This document shows positions 32,447 to 42,409 of a stretch of DNA of 64,000 bases, piece after piece. Within the stretch, counting starts at the first letter, position 1; each line of letters starts with the position of its first letter. The notes beneath the pieces were generated by a model that saw only the letters and a program-made list of their open reading frames with translations, had not been told where the DNA came from and ran no database searches. The DNA comes from Streptococcus oralis subsp. tigurinus AZ_3a. GTDB taxonomy: Bacteria; Bacillota; Bacilli; Lactobacillales; Streptococcaceae. The stretch spans positions 24,341 to 88,340 of the forward strand of contig AORU01000010.1 in the NCBI GenBank assembly GCA_000344275.1, given 5' to 3'. Both the position numbers and the translations under genes were made by a program.

Positions 32447-33640
32447 CTAATTCTTTTGCTCAATATTTTTTACAGTAGCTGATTCAACACTATAATGTTG
32501 AACAGTCTGATTAACCAGATTTTCAACGCTCTTAGGTTTTATCAATAAACGAAGTATAATTGTCACAAGAGGTATAATGCTCGGCAAATCCTTCCATACA
32601 GGTGTCAACACTTCTTCACTATCACATCTTAAAAGCCAGTACTTTATTGTCTGCAATATTTTTCTTCTACTTTTCGTCTTCTCAGCTGTTCCAATAATCA
32701 AAGCCATCAGACTATGCGTCTCAACGCCTGCTTGACCAAGAATGACCTCAGATTTAGCGTAGCTATGACTGGCTAGTTCTATCATGATTTTTGGAAAATT
32801 AACTCCTGCTTTATAAGCGTTAGCAGGCTCTACCATTCTAGGGTTACACTCTATATAGTAAAATTGATCTCCCCTACGTATAAAATCTAGGGTTAGGCAA
32901 CCATGCCATTGTATATATTGTCCTAATTTTTCAACATGCTCTCTCGTTCTTTTAGATTCTATGCTTAATCTTGCCGCAGCCGAACCACCCGCGCCAGAAC
33001 CTACTTTTACGCTAGAATGCACTGCGAGTAATTCTCCATGATCAAACACTGCTTGAACCTGACCATAGTCTCCAACTATGTCTTGCTGAACCATCCATTC
33101 CTCATCACTCGCTGTTAATTTGCTCGTCACTTCAGCCAAATCTTTCTTACTTGAAATCTTATAAACCGAGCGACCGGCAGTACCATAATCTGCTTTCAGC
33201 CAATAAGGATAGTCTAACAGTATAGAGTCTGCATCTTTCACGTACTCCCACTTAGGTGTGGGAAGTCCTAATAAATCCGCAGTTTCAGCAAAAGCAATCT
33301 TTCCAGCCAACATTTTAAACTGCTCTTTATCAGCAAGGGCGATTGGTAGCGATTGAGGCAAAAATTGTTTCCCATTTGCCAATAACCAGCCTTCTTCATG
33401 TGTTGGCAAAATGGCCTTGTAATTGGTTTTATGAAGCAACTGACTAACCTGTCTCAGATAATCTACAGGAAAACGATTCACATCAACTATCGGAACTCTA
33501 TGGGTTAGACGACTGAAGTATGCAATGGAAAATCTTCTAGGAGATAACACATCAATTTTATAGCTTTCTTTCAACAAAACTGTCAAAGTTTCTCGTGAGG
33601 TCAAGCTTGAACCTTCTAAAAATAGCAATCTATTTTTCAT
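32447..33640 (-). CDS. ATP-grasp carboxylate-amine ligase-like protein
   Basis: A 397-residue ATP-grasp protein. A preATP-grasp domain opens the chain ([16 protein letters not shown]). The ATP-binding strand pair is [19 protein letters not shown] near 165 and [15 protein letters not shown] near 195, and the metal-binding end is [19 protein letters not shown] near 262. The C-terminal tail has a hydrophobic, basic stretch ([15 protein letters not shown]) that could touch the membrane. Such enzymes join a carboxylate to an amine with ATP; the substrate cannot be told. It lies between purD and purE but resembles none of the purine ATP-grasp enzymes closely. Confidence 0.8.
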   Translation of the reverse strand: MKNRLLFLEGSSLTSRETLTVLLKESYKIDVLSPRRFSIAYFSRLTHRVPIVDVNRFPVDYLRQVSQLLHKTNYKAILPTHEEGWLLANGKQFLPQSLPIALADKEQFKMLAGKIAFAETADLLGLPTPKWEYVKDADSILLDYPYWLKADYGTAGRSVYKISSKKDLAEVTSKLTASDEEWMVQQDIVGDYGQVQAVFDHGELLAVHSSVKVGSGAGGSAAARLSIESKRTREHVEKLGQYIQWHGCLTLDFIRRGDQFYYIECNPRMVEPANAYKAGVNFPKIMIELASHSYAKSEVILGQAGVETHSLMALIIGTAEKTKSRRKILQTIKYWLLRCDSEEVLTPVWKDLPSIIPLVTIILRLLIKPKSVENLVNQTVQHYSVESATVKNIEQKN

Positions 33641-33699
33641 TTTTCAAACACCTGAAGTCTATTTTTAAGTCTCACGGCTAAAAGTTTCATAGATTTGAT

Positions 33700-34959
33700 T
33701 TACAAAGCCTTACCACCAATATCATGCCTATAAAAAAGACCTGTTGTGTCTTGTTTTTTTAGTTGGTCGTAGATTTTTTCCTGCGCAGCTGAGACAGTAT
33801 CTGCTGTGGTGACCAGCATGTATACTCGACCGCCATTTGACAGCAGTGCTCTGCTATTTTCCGCAAACTTAGCCCCAGCATAGTAAGTGATGATGTCGCC
33901 CTCGGTCTTGGCTGGCAACTTGACACCTTTTTCATAGTCTAACGGGTAGCCCTTGGATGCGACAACCACACCAAGAGTCACACCCTTGTCCGTCCACGTG
34001 ATGGCTGGTTCTTTACCTTCCAAAATATCTGTGATATTTTGCGCAAAATCAGATGTCAAACGAGGCAAGATAATCTGAGTTTCGGGATCTCCAAAACGAG
34101 CATTGAACTCGATAACCTTAGGTCCATCAACTGTCAAGATAAGACCCGCGTAAAGGACACCAAGATACGGACGACCTTCTTTGATCATCCCTTCAAGGAC
34201 TGGCTTGACAATGGTGTCAACAGCTGTGTCAACCACGCTCTGTGGCAAGTGAGGAACTGGCGCATAGGCACCCATCCCACCAGTGTTAGGGCCCTTGTCG
34301 CCGTCGTAAGCACGTTTGTGATCCTGAGCCGTCGGCATGATGTAGAACTTGTCCCCATTGACAAAGGCAAAGAGAGAGAACTCTTCTCCGTCAAGGAATT
34401 CCTCGATAACCACACGCGCACCTGAATCTCCGAATTTATTGTCCAAAAGCATCTCATGAGCGGCTTCGACCGCTTGCTCAACCGTTTCAGCTACGACAAC
34501 ACCTTTCCCAAGTGCTAAACCATCTGCCTTGACAACGATAGGAGCGCCTTTCTCCTCGATATAAGCCTTGGCCTCCTCAAAATCTGAAAATGTGCCATAG
34601 GCTGCTGTCGGAACGTCATATTTGACCATGATTTCCTTAGCAAAATCCTTGGACCACTCCAGCTCCGCTGCCAATCTTGTTGGACCAAAGGCTTTGAGAC
34701 CAGCTTGGTTAAAATCATCCACAATTCCAGCAGCAAGGGCATCATCTGGCCCGATGAAGGTCCAAGCAATATCGTTGGCCTTTGCAAACTCAATTAACTT
34801 AGAATGTTCGGGAATAGAGATATTTACCAATTCCAGACCATCCAGAGTCATTCCATCATTTCCAGGGGCTACAAAAACTTGCTCAACGTCTTTAGACTCC
34901 AACAACTTTTTGGCAATCGCATGTTCACGACCACCCGAACCGACAACTAACAGCTTCAT
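33700..34959 (-). CDS. purD: Phosphoribosylamine-glycine ligase
   Basis: A 419-residue ATP-grasp GAR synthetase. It opens KLLVVGSGGREHAIAKKL. The ATP-binding part has PIVVKADGLALGKGVVVA near 155, and the signature RFGDPETQ near 290 closes the active site. Length is normal. It opens the second purine transcript, behind its own promoter with a CGAAC-type box and behind a terminator-like hairpin. In the ancestral order purH would lie directly upstream; a two-gene insertion now separates them. Confidence 0.96.
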   Translation of the reverse strand: MKLLVVGSGGREHAIAKKLLESKDVEQVFVAPGNDGMTLDGLELVNISIPEHSKLIEFAKANDIAWTFIGPDDALAAGIVDDFNQAGLKAFGPTRLAAELEWSKDFAKEIMVKYDVPTAAYGTFSDFEEAKAYIEEKGAPIVVKADGLALGKGVVVAETVEQAVEAAHEMLLDNKFGDSGARVVIEEFLDGEEFSLFAFVNGDKFYIMPTAQDHKRAYDGDKGPNTGGMGAYAPVPHLPQSVVDTAVDTIVKPVLEGMIKEGRPYLGVLYAGLILTVDGPKVIEFNARFGDPETQIILPRLTSDFAQNITDILEGKEPAITWTDKGVTLGVVVASKGYPLDYEKGVKLPAKTEGDIITYYAGAKFAENSRALLSNGGRVYMLVTTADTVSAAQEKIYDQLKKQDTTGLFYRHDIGGKAL

Positions 34960-34991
34960 CTCTCAACCTCTTTTGCGAATTATTTACTAAC

Positions 34992-35014
34992 ATTATACCA
35001 CAAACGTTCGTTTT
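34992..35014 (-). promoter_or_regulatory. purD promoter with a Pur-box-like site
   Basis: On the minus strand AAAACGAACGTTTG (35014-35001) is followed four bases later by TATAAT (34997-34992), extended by TGTGG. The site resembles the PurR box known in Gram-positive cocci (AWWWCCGAACWWT). No good -35 is present, which fits activator-dependent transcription. Confidence 0.6.
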
Positions 35015-35042
35015 AATCTTGTTTCACTTAGCACTTTAAGCC

Positions 35043-35080
35043 AAAAAAAGGAAAGAAACTGTTTTCTTCCCTTTTATATT
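35043..35080 (-). terminator. Weak terminator upstream of purD
   Basis: GGGAAGAAA and TTTCTTTCC can pair on the minus strand, followed by a long T run. It would stop transcripts coming from the HXXEE gene and the purH remnant before the purD promoter. Confidence 0.5.
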
Positions 35081-35081
35081 T

Positions 35082-35160
35082 TTAATGTCTAAAATGTCTT
35101 ACTCCTGTGAAGACCATAGTCAAGCCGTATTTGTCCGCCGATTCGATGGATTCTTGGCTA
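35082..35160 (-). pseudogene. purH: Duplicated 3' end of purH
   Basis: About 79 bases encode [19 protein letters not shown] followed by VRHFRH and a stop, the same C-terminus as the real purH at 36618 apart from a few changes (for example AA to SA before DKYG). The rest of purH is missing. This second copy lies on the far side of the HXXEE/TetR pair, so the pair is flanked by direct repeats of the purH end, as expected after insertion by recombination in that end. Confidence 0.85.
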
Positions 35161-35215
35161 CTCATTAACCAGTTATATCAGAAAGGTTAAAAAGTAGCTC
35201 TCATTTAATCATTTT

Positions 35216-35725
35216 TCATTTCGCATATTTTTCTAGATGTGTTTGGATTTTTGGCATGATGAGATGCATTATTTTAAGATTCGTAAAAGCTATTATCATG
35301 GCTAATAAAAGATAGACAAAGACTGATAACAAAGGAACGTCAGAAGACCAATAGTGGGAAATAATCATTAGAACCATTGGCAATTCTAGGGTTACTGTGA
35401 CGACTCCAGGAACATAACCCCTAAATTGCATGCACATGATATAATGGATTATGAAATGAGATGTATAAGCTATTACAAAAGATAAATAGAGTAAAGTGTT
35501 GTGAGTTATTTGGCAGAATCCAGAAATAAACATCAGGATGATAAATTCCTCCAACACACCTACTGCAAAAGCGGAGCCTTGCGTAACGGAACCAAAGAAC
35601 GGTTTCTTAAAAGTTTCTAATTTTTGATGATGCCGTGTTTTCCACAAGGGCATAAAAATCATTTCTTCAAAATCGTGTAAAATAAATAAAATAGGTAGCA
35701 TCCAAACATTAAAAAGAATACTCAT
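35216..35725 (-). CDS. HXXEE-domain membrane protein
   Basis: A 169-residue protein with the motif HDFEE near the N-terminus (residues 17-21) after a hydrophobic start, and about five hydrophobic segments (for example VLEEFIILMFISGF and SVFVYLLLAMIIAF). This matches the HXXEE family, a group of small membrane proteins of unknown function whose conserved His and Glu may bind metal. It is divergent from a TetR-type regulator 167 bases away, a typical pairing. The pair interrupts the purine operon and is flanked by purH 3' repeats. Confidence 0.8.
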   Translation of the reverse strand: MSILFNVWMLPILFILHDFEEMIFMPLWKTRHHQKLETFKKPFFGSVTQGSAFAVGVLEEFIILMFISGFCQITHNTLLYLSFVIAYTSHFIIHYIMCMQFRGYVPGVVTVTLELPMVLMIISHYWSSDVPLLSVFVYLLLAMIIAFTNLKIMHLIMPKIQTHLEKYAK

Positions 35726-35892
35726 ATCTTTACCTCCTTAATAACAACTAACGATTGTACAATGTTAAAAATAAATGATAATCATATATCACGCGCAACA
35801 CTTTTAGTATAAAGATAAACTGTTACAAAAACAAGAGGTTAAGAGAAATTGGCACAGTTTGACCAAAAGTGTGACAGGAAAGGAAAAATATC

Positions 35893-36435
35893 ATGGAATA
35901 TCAAATGCGGCAATGGCTGGAAGAAGCCTTGTTCGATTTATTAGCAACTAAGAAGTCTCTCCAAAATATCAGCATTGCTGAACTCAGCGAGCATGCTCAA
36001 ATTGCTAGACGAACGTTTTATCGTTATTACCATTCAAAAGAGGAAGTTCTTACGAACTATTTAGACCGCTTAATTCAAGACTATATTATCGAACTTCAAA
36101 CAGCAAAACTGACTAATTTTGAAGATTTGGTGAACCTTTTCTTTCAGTATTGGAGCCAGTACACTGAGCCATTAAAAATTTTGCAAGGCGCAAACCTGCT
36201 AGTGCTTATCTTGCAAAGGTCTTATGATAAGCTTCCTGCTACTTATACTACTGTCATGGCACCTTGGCATATCACAAACAGTAATCAAAAGCAAATCACC
36301 TATGATAGTAGATTCATTATTGGAGGTCTCTACAATATTTTTGATGAATGGTTAAAAGGAGATTATAAAGCCATGCCTGTTAACGAGCTAGTCACAACAA
36401 CCTTAAACACCATAAAACGTATGAAAAATAGTTAA
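35893..36435 (+). CDS. TetR/AcrR-family regulator
   Basis: A 180-residue regulator. The N-terminal helix-turn-helix reads SIAELSEHAQIARRTFYRYYHSKEEVL (the usual ARRTFYRYY recognition helix, here split for clarity at the turn). The C-terminal ligand-binding domain is helical with an aromatic-rich core (LVNLFFQYWSQYTEPL). It is divergent from the HXXEE gene and probably represses it and itself from the shared 167-base region. It is the only plus-strand gene in the purine region. Confidence 0.85.
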   Translation: MEYQMRQWLEEALFDLLATKKSLQNISIAELSEHAQIARRTFYRYYHSKEEVLTNYLDRLIQDYIIELQTAKLTNFEDLVNLFFQYWSQYTEPLKILQGANLLVLILQRSYDKLPATYTTVMAPWHITNSNQKQITYDSRFIIGGLYNIFDEWLKGDYKAMPVNELVTTTLNTIKRMKNS

Positions 36436-36529
36436 GTGAGAAACTGAGTTTTTCGAGATTAGTCATGAACAGCTCTAACAAATCATTTTAATAATTTCTA
36501 ACACTAAAATGCTTATTGTTTTAGACATA

Positions 36530-36560
36530 CAAAAAGAGAAGAACACTTACGTCTTCTCTC
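36530..36560 (-). terminator. Terminator downstream of purH
   Basis: AGAGAAGA/TCTTCTCT forms an 8-bp stem followed by a T run on the minus strand, 58 bases after the purH stop. It would end the purC-to-purH transcript, so purD must use its own promoter. Confidence 0.7.
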
Positions 36561-36617
36561 ATTGCTAGCGATAAATCATTCATCATAGTTGATAATGAGC
36601 TAATTTTTAAATACCCA

Positions 36618-38165
36618 TCAATGTCTAAAATGTCTCACGCCTGTGAAGACCATAGTCAAGCCGTATTTGTCAGCAGCTTCGATAGACTCTTGGTCACGTA
36701 CTGAGCCACCCGGCTGGATGATGGCTTTGATACCTGCTTTGGCGATTTCTTCCACGTTATCAGCGAATGGGAAGAAGGCGTCGGAAGCAAGAACAGCACC
36801 ATCAAGGCGATCTTTGGCTTGTTCAATGGCGATGCGAACAGAAGCCACTCGGTTGGTTTGACCTGGCCCAACGCCAAGTGTCATGTGGTCGTTGGTCACG
36901 ATGATTCCGTTTGATTTGACGTACTTGATAGCCTTCCAAGCGAATTCAAGAGCAGTCGCTTCTGTCTCAGTTGGTTGGCGTTTGGTCACCACTTGCCAGT
37001 CTGCTGGGCTTTCTTTGACCACGTCTTGATTTTGAACGAGGAGTCCACCGACAACACCTGTGTATTCTTCCTCTACCTCACTAGCATCTTGAGCATCAAA
37101 TGGCAAGGCAAGGATGCGCAAGTTTTTCTTTTTATTGGTCAAAATGGCTAGCGCTTCATCCGTATAGCTCGGTGCGATGATGATCTCGAGGAAAACGCCG
37201 TGCATCTTCTCAGCTGTCGCAGCATTCACCTCACGGTTAAGGACGACAATTCCACCAAAGATAGACACTGGGTCAGACTCATAAGCATAATCCCAAGCAG
37301 TTTCGATATCGTCAGCTTGACCGATTCCACATGGGTTCATGTGTTTCAAAGCCACAACAGTCGGACGATCTTTGAAATCACGGATAATACGAATGGCCGC
37401 ATCCGCGTCACGAATGTTATTGAAGGACAATTCCTTACCGTTGAGCTGTTTAGCGGATGCAATGGAGTATTCCGTAGGAAGAGCTTTTTGGTAGAAGTCT
37501 GCATCTTGTTGAGGGTTTTCACCGTAACGCATGGGTTGCTTGAGGTCATAGGTCAAAGTGAGTTTTTCAGGTTTGCTTTCACCCACTTGAGCTGTGAAAT
37601 ACTCTGCAATCAAGGCGTCATAAGCTGTTGTGTGGCGGAAAACCTTAGCCGCCAAACGTTGGCGAGTTTCATAACTTGTTTCACCGTTTGCTGACAATTC
37701 GTCCAAAACAACAGCATAATCAGCAGGGTCTACTACAACCGTCACGCTAGCATGGTTTTTCGCTGCTGAACGAAGCATGGATGGCCCGCCAATATCGATA
37801 TTCTCCACTGCATCTGCATACGTCACATCTGGTTTGAGAATCGTTTCCTTGAATGGGTAAAGGTTTACCACCACAAGGTCAATCAATTCGATATTATTGT
37901 CCTTAGCCGCTTGAAGGTGGCTATCCAAGTCACGACGAGCGAGGAGACCACCGTGGATATTTGGGTGGAGAGTCTTCACACGACCGTCCATCATTTCTGG
38001 GAACCCAGTCACATCATCAATCGCAATGGTATCTACCCCAGCATTGTCAAGGACAACTTTGGTCCCACCTGTTGAGATAATCTCCCAGCTAAGTTTTTTG
38101 AGTTCTTGGGCAAATTCAACAATGCCCGCTTTGTCTGAGACGCTGATTAAGGCGCGTTTAGTCAT
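36618..38165 (-). CDS. purH: Bifunctional AICAR transformylase/IMP cyclohydrolase
   Basis: A 515-residue two-domain enzyme for the last two steps to IMP. The cyclohydrolase domain (about 1-195) opens [16 protein letters not shown] and includes [15 protein letters not shown]. The transformylase domain has the Lys-His pair in [12 protein letters not shown] near 265 and ends in [18 protein letters not shown]. The ATG at 38165 has an AAAGGAAAAA ribosome site. Its 3' end is duplicated at 35082. It follows purN after 15 bases. Confidence 0.96.
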   Translation of the reverse strand: MTKRALISVSDKAGIVEFAQELKKLSWEIISTGGTKVVLDNAGVDTIAIDDVTGFPEMMDGRVKTLHPNIHGGLLARRDLDSHLQAAKDNNIELIDLVVVNLYPFKETILKPDVTYADAVENIDIGGPSMLRSAAKNHASVTVVVDPADYAVVLDELSANGETSYETRQRLAAKVFRHTTAYDALIAEYFTAQVGESKPEKLTLTYDLKQPMRYGENPQQDADFYQKALPTEYSIASAKQLNGKELSFNNIRDADAAIRIIRDFKDRPTVVALKHMNPCGIGQADDIETAWDYAYESDPVSIFGGIVVLNREVNAATAEKMHGVFLEIIIAPSYTDEALAILTNKKKNLRILALPFDAQDASEVEEEYTGVVGGLLVQNQDVVKESPADWQVVTKRQPTETEATALEFAWKAIKYVKSNGIIVTNDHMTLGVGPGQTNRVASVRIAIEQAKDRLDGAVLASDAFFPFADNVEEIAKAGIKAIIQPGGSVRDQESIEAADKYGLTMVFTGVRHFRH

Positions 38166-38180
38166 GTTTTTTCCTTTCAT

Positions 38181-38726
38181 TTACTTGTCCAACAATTCTC
38201 TAATAACTTCCGGATACAACTTGTACTCCGCTTCATGAATGCGAGCTTCAAAGTTTTCAATCGTATCACCAGCTAGACGTGGTACACGCACTTGTTTGAT
38301 GACCTTGCCTGTATCCACACCAGAGTCCACCCAGTGAATAGTGACGCCGCTCTCAGCAACACCAGCATTCCAAGCGTCCTCAATCCCATGAGCTCCTGGA
38401 AATTCTGGCAGGTAGGCTGGATGAATGTTGATAATTCGACCTTCATAAGCTGCCAACAAGGTTGGCCCAACGATTTTCATGTAGCCGGCGAGGCAAACCA
38501 AGTCAATCTGGTGTTCTTCCAAGAGTTCGACAAGGGCTGCTTCATAGTCTGCCTTGTTCTCAAACTCCTTGAGTTCAAAAGCATAGGACAGAATGCCAAG
38601 CTTGTCTGCACGCTCGAGCACATAGGTGTCACGATGGTCTGAAAAGACAAACTCTACCGGAAATTCTTCGGCAATCACCTGAAAATTTGAGCCATTACCC
38701 GATGCAAAAACCGCTATTTTTTTCAT
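38181..38726 (-). CDS. purN: Phosphoribosylglycinamide formyltransferase
   Basis: A 181-residue GART that formylates GAR from 10-formyl-tetrahydrofolate. ASGNGSNFQ at about 8 binds the substrate phosphate. [12 protein letters not shown] and [16 protein letters not shown] carry the Asn-His pair near 104-108, and [13 protein letters not shown] carries the catalytic Asp near 142. It overlaps purM by four bases. Confidence 0.96.
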   Translation of the reverse strand: MKKIAVFASGNGSNFQVIAEEFPVEFVFSDHRDTYVLERADKLGILSYAFELKEFENKADYEAALVELLEEHQIDLVCLAGYMKIVGPTLLAAYEGRIINIHPAYLPEFPGAHGIEDAWNAGVAESGVTIHWVDSGVDTGKVIKQVRVPRLAGDTIENFEARIHEAEYKLYPEVIRELLDK

Positions 38727-39745
38727 TTGATGATGACACTTTCGTTTTCTTTCTTAACGATGCGACCAATTTCATAGACTGGTTCATCCAGCAATTCTTT
38801 GACACGACCTACATTTTCAGGGCTAACTGCCAACATGAGTCCAACACCCATATTGAAGATTTCAAACATTTCTTCATGCTTGATTTCACCGTATTTTTCA
38901 AGAGCCTTGAAAATCGGAAGCACTGGAACTTTGCTTTCCTCAATCTCAGCAGCTAGGTCAGTCGCAAACATACGAGGGACATTCTCGATAAATCCACCAC
39001 CTGTGATGTGGGCAATTCCATTGACCAACTCTTCCTTGATGAGTGGTAAGACAGCTTTGACATAGATACGAGTCGGCTCAAGAAGGACTTCCTTGAGTTG
39101 CTTGCCTTCCAATTCTGGCAAAACTTCCTCACCTGTATAGTCGGCAAAGACACGACGCACGAGTGAGTAACCATTCGAGTGGATCCCACTTGAAGCAAGA
39201 CCGAGAAGAACATCACCTTCAGCTACTTTTGAACCGTCTATGATTTGAGATTTTTCTGCCACACCGACTGCAAAACCAGCCAAGTCATAGTCATCTTCGC
39301 CATACATACCAGGCATTTCAGCCGTTTCCCCACCGATGAGGGCAGCACCAGCCTGCACACAACCTTCTGCCACACCAGCAACCACTTGTTCTAGTTTAGC
39401 TGGTTCATTCTTCCCTGTCGCGACGTAATCAAGGAAGTAAAGAGGCTCCGCACCTGCAGCGATGATGTCATTAACACACATGGCCACACAGTCCTGACCG
39501 ATAGTATCGTGCTTATCGTATTTGATAGCCAGCATGAGCTTGGTTCCGACACCGTCAGTCCCTGAGATCAAGACCGGCTCTTTGACACCTGTTTTTGAAA
39601 GGTCAAACATGCCACCAAAGCCACCCAGAGCTCCCATAACACCTGCACGCTCCGTACGAGCCACGTGCTTTTTGATCCGTTCAACAACTTCATAACCCGC
39701 TTCAACATCCACACCAGACTGCGCATAAGCATTTTTATTTGTCAT
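38723..39745 (-). CDS. purM: Phosphoribosylformylglycinamidine cyclo-ligase
   Basis: A 340-residue AIR synthetase. It opens [15 protein letters not shown], has [13 protein letters not shown] near 65 and the family ATP-binding segments [11 protein letters not shown] near 140 and [13 protein letters not shown] near 247. It converts FGAM to AIR with ATP. It lies between purF and purN in the standard order and is coupled to purN by a four-base overlap. Confidence 0.96.
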   Translation of the reverse strand: MTNKNAYAQSGVDVEAGYEVVERIKKHVARTERAGVMGALGGFGGMFDLSKTGVKEPVLISGTDGVGTKLMLAIKYDKHDTIGQDCVAMCVNDIIAAGAEPLYFLDYVATGKNEPAKLEQVVAGVAEGCVQAGAALIGGETAEMPGMYGEDDYDLAGFAVGVAEKSQIIDGSKVAEGDVLLGLASSGIHSNGYSLVRRVFADYTGEEVLPELEGKQLKEVLLEPTRIYVKAVLPLIKEELVNGIAHITGGGFIENVPRMFATDLAAEIEESKVPVLPIFKALEKYGEIKHEEMFEIFNMGVGLMLAVSPENVGRVKELLDEPVYEIGRIVKKENESVIIK

Positions 39746-39789
39746 CTTTGTCTCCTCTTCCTTTCCTTTAATGGGGAATCTTTATCCGT

Positions 39790-41232
39790 CTATTTGTAAA
39801 AACTGGTCTTTTCTTCCAAACTTCTTTGATAGTCTTCCTCATAGTCGTAGAGAGGAGTTGGGTAGTCGCCGTCAAAGTAAGCGACACAAAGACCACCGTT
39901 TGGCGCATCTGTTTCAATCCCGATAGAATCAATCAAGCCATCAATCGAAAGATAGGTCAGACTATCCGCACCAATGATTTGGCGAGTTTCCTCGACCGTA
40001 TGATTGGCCGCAATCAGCTCCTGACGCGTCTGGATATCAATCCCGTAAAAACATGGATAAGCTAGCGCAGGACTTCCAATAGCAACGTGAACCTCGGACG
40101 CACCTGCTTCTTTCAAAAGCTGAACGATACGGCGGGAGGTTGTCCCGCGGACAATGGAATCATCCACCATAACCACACGTTTTCCTTTGACAACACCTGA
40201 AACAGCAGACAGTTTCATCCGCACCCCTTGCTCCCGCAATTCTTGAGTCGGTTGAATAAAGGTACGTTGCGTGTATTGATTCTTGATAAGACCCATTTCA
40301 TTTGGCAGACCAGATTCTTCTGCAAATCCCATAGCTGCGCTGAGTGAGGAATTTGGCACACCGACCACAATATCCGCTTCGTGCTTGAACTCACGCGCCA
40401 ATTGAGCCCCCATACGTTTGCGAGCTGTATGGACGTTGACACCATGGATATTAGAGTCAGGACGGGCAAAGTAGATATACTCCATAGAGCAAATCGCCAA
40501 CTGGGTATCATTCGTATAACTATCGTACTGAATCCCATTGCCATCCACGATTACAATCTCTCCTGGTTTTACATCGCGAATCCACTCGGCACCAATGACT
40601 TCAAAAGCACAAGTTTCAGAGGAAACAACAACTGCTCCATTGGCCATTTTCCCGATAGAAAGCGGACGGAAGCCATTAGGGTCAAGGGCCGCAACCAACT
40701 TGTCCTCAAATAGCAGGATATAAGCAAAGCCACCTTTGACGAGACTAAGTGCTTCCTTGATTTTACCCATCAAGTTCGGATTGTGACTCCGACGAATGAG
40801 GTGAGCCAAGATTTCCGAGTCCGAAGTTGAACTGAAAATAGCGCCACTTTGTTCCAATTCTTTCTTGAGCGATTCGGCATTGGTCAGATTTCCATTGTGA
40901 GCAAGTCCAAACTGCATATCATGAAAGCGAAAAAGGAAGGGCTGGATATTATCTACAGAAGCTTCGCCAGCCGTCGCATAACGAACATGCCCAATCGCGC
41001 TCGTACCAGTCAATTTATCCAAATTAGCTGGATTTTTGAAGACTTCTGATAAAAGCCCCATATCACGATGGCGCTTCAATTGCTCCTGATCATTGGAGAG
41101 GATTCCTGCCCCCTCCTGACCACGGTGCTGAAGACTATGGAGACCAAAATAGGTCAATTTTGCAGCATCTGGATGTCCCCAGATACCGAAAACACCACAT
41201 TCTTCATTAAGAGATTTTACTTCGTATGTCAT
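39790..41232 (-). CDS. purF: Amidophosphoribosyltransferase
   Basis: A 480-residue enzyme for the first committed step, PRPP plus glutamine to phosphoribosylamine. A short propeptide ends before Cys12 in NEECGVFGIWG, the N-terminal nucleophile. The glutaminase domain has HNGNLTNAE, and the PRPP motif VVMVDDSIVRGTTSR near 350 marks the transferase domain. Only 20 bases separate its start from the upstream HNH-like gene, so the insertion has kept it within the same transcript. Confidence 0.96.
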   Translation of the reverse strand: MTYEVKSLNEECGVFGIWGHPDAAKLTYFGLHSLQHRGQEGAGILSNDQEQLKRHRDMGLLSEVFKNPANLDKLTGTSAIGHVRYATAGEASVDNIQPFLFRFHDMQFGLAHNGNLTNAESLKKELEQSGAIFSSTSDSEILAHLIRRSHNPNLMGKIKEALSLVKGGFAYILLFEDKLVAALDPNGFRPLSIGKMANGAVVVSSETCAFEVIGAEWIRDVKPGEIVIVDGNGIQYDSYTNDTQLAICSMEYIYFARPDSNIHGVNVHTARKRMGAQLAREFKHEADIVVGVPNSSLSAAMGFAEESGLPNEMGLIKNQYTQRTFIQPTQELREQGVRMKLSAVSGVVKGKRVVMVDDSIVRGTTSRRIVQLLKEAGASEVHVAIGSPALAYPCFYGIDIQTRQELIAANHTVEETRQIIGADSLTYLSIDGLIDSIGIETDAPNGGLCVAYFDGDYPTPLYDYEEDYQRSLEEKTSFYK

Positions 41233-41252
41233 TTTTTATACCTATATTATAT

Positions 41253-42356
41253 TTACATTATAGCCCACTTTTCTAAAAGAAAATTAGGAATTTCATCTGG
41301 CTCGACTCTCTTATAACTATCAACTCCAACATACTGGCCCAAAGTAGGTTTACCGAAAAGTTCTTGACTAAGTAACACAAGCTTCTCATTTCTTCTAATT
41401 TTTTCTTTAATTTTTGGGCTAAAGTAATAGTTTTCAGCATAAGCAAATATTAAATAATTAAGAAATTCAAGTTTCTTCAATCGATCGCTACTGTTAAACT
41501 GACTTTTTAGAGATCTATATTTCCAATCCCTTTTATGATAAAAAGCTAGCACCATCGTCTTTTCTTTTAATGGTAAAATAGCCAGATGCAACTTCTGAAT
41601 ACGATTATTTTTTGAATGGTTACTCGTATCATTCACTGGATATTCATACATATCTCTAATCAACGTTAATGAGCCTTGAAACGCTATCGGTGTCTTATAG
41701 GGGAGCACCTCATGAAAAATAATTTGATATGCTCCTTTAAGATTGTTTTCAATAGCAGTTTTATGGAGTAAAATTTCATTTTGAAAATCTTCAATATCAT
41801 AATCAAAAGAATTATGAAGATCCTTTATTTTTTGAGATGTATTCTCTAATGTTTTACTAGAAATCTCAGGTATTCTTAAGTATAAAGCTTTATTGCTCAT
41901 ATTATCAGACATTAATTTTTCAAAATGATATTTTTCCTCCCTCCTTTTAACTAGTTCTAAAAGGAAATTTTTCAATGCCATTTGTGACAACATTTTATCG
42001 CTAGGATAAGACCTGAGATTCATTTCATTTTCATATTCCTGAAAATAAAATGAATCACATTTACGACAGATAATTTGTATCGTTCCCGAATTGTTCACTC
42101 CCTTATCATTATCTGACAGATCGCTCCCTATTAAATAACCAGCTTGAGTCAACATGCCAGAATCAGAAATATTTTTTAACGATAACTGTGGAATGGTGTG
42201 AGAGTTGCAAAAACTTGTAGTATCTTTATCACAAAGCAAACAATTTCTTGGCTTTAAGTCCTCCTTCATTACTTTCATCTTTCTAGACAATGATTTTTTC
42301 AATTGAATCTTTTTTTCAACATCAGGAATATCAATTAGTTTATTCAAATACTTCAC
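41253..42356 (-). CDS. HNH-like zinc-motif protein inserted in the purine operon
   Basis: A 367-residue protein with an N-terminal cysteine cluster: CLLC at 39-42, then FCNSHTIP with the histidine of the SH-x-IP motif, and a second pair CRKC about 50 residues on, followed by a conserved-looking FYFQEYENE. CxxC, SHxIP and CxxC in this spacing recall HNH-type nuclease domains found in phage and defence proteins. The remaining 250 residues are helical with no known motif. It is AT-rich compared with purL and purF on either side. The start shown is GTG with a poor ribosome site; an ATG at codon 27 or 30 is possible. Function is not known. Confidence 0.65.
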   Translation of the reverse strand: MKYLNKLIDIPDVEKKIQLKKSLSRKMKVMKEDLKPRNCLLCDKDTTSFCNSHTIPQLSLKNISDSGMLTQAGYLIGSDLSDNDKGVNNSGTIQIICRKCDSFYFQEYENEMNLRSYPSDKMLSQMALKNFLLELVKRREEKYHFEKLMSDNMSNKALYLRIPEISSKTLENTSQKIKDLHNSFDYDIEDFQNEILLHKTAIENNLKGAYQIIFHEVLPYKTPIAFQGSLTLIRDMYEYPVNDTSNHSKNNRIQKLHLAILPLKEKTMVLAFYHKRDWKYRSLKSQFNSSDRLKKLEFLNYLIFAYAENYYFSPKIKEKIRRNEKLVLLSQELFGKPTLGQYVGVDSYKRVEPDEIPNFLLEKWAIM

Positions 42357-42409
42357 AAACTTTCATTTTATTTCTCAAAACACACCATTCGTCCTAGTAA
42401 TCTCTCGTC

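Noticed and set aside
41886..42356. Possibility that the HNH-like gene is a group I intron or homing endonuclease inserted in purL or purF.
   Set aside because: Both pur genes are complete and end normally, and the gene lies between them rather than within either.
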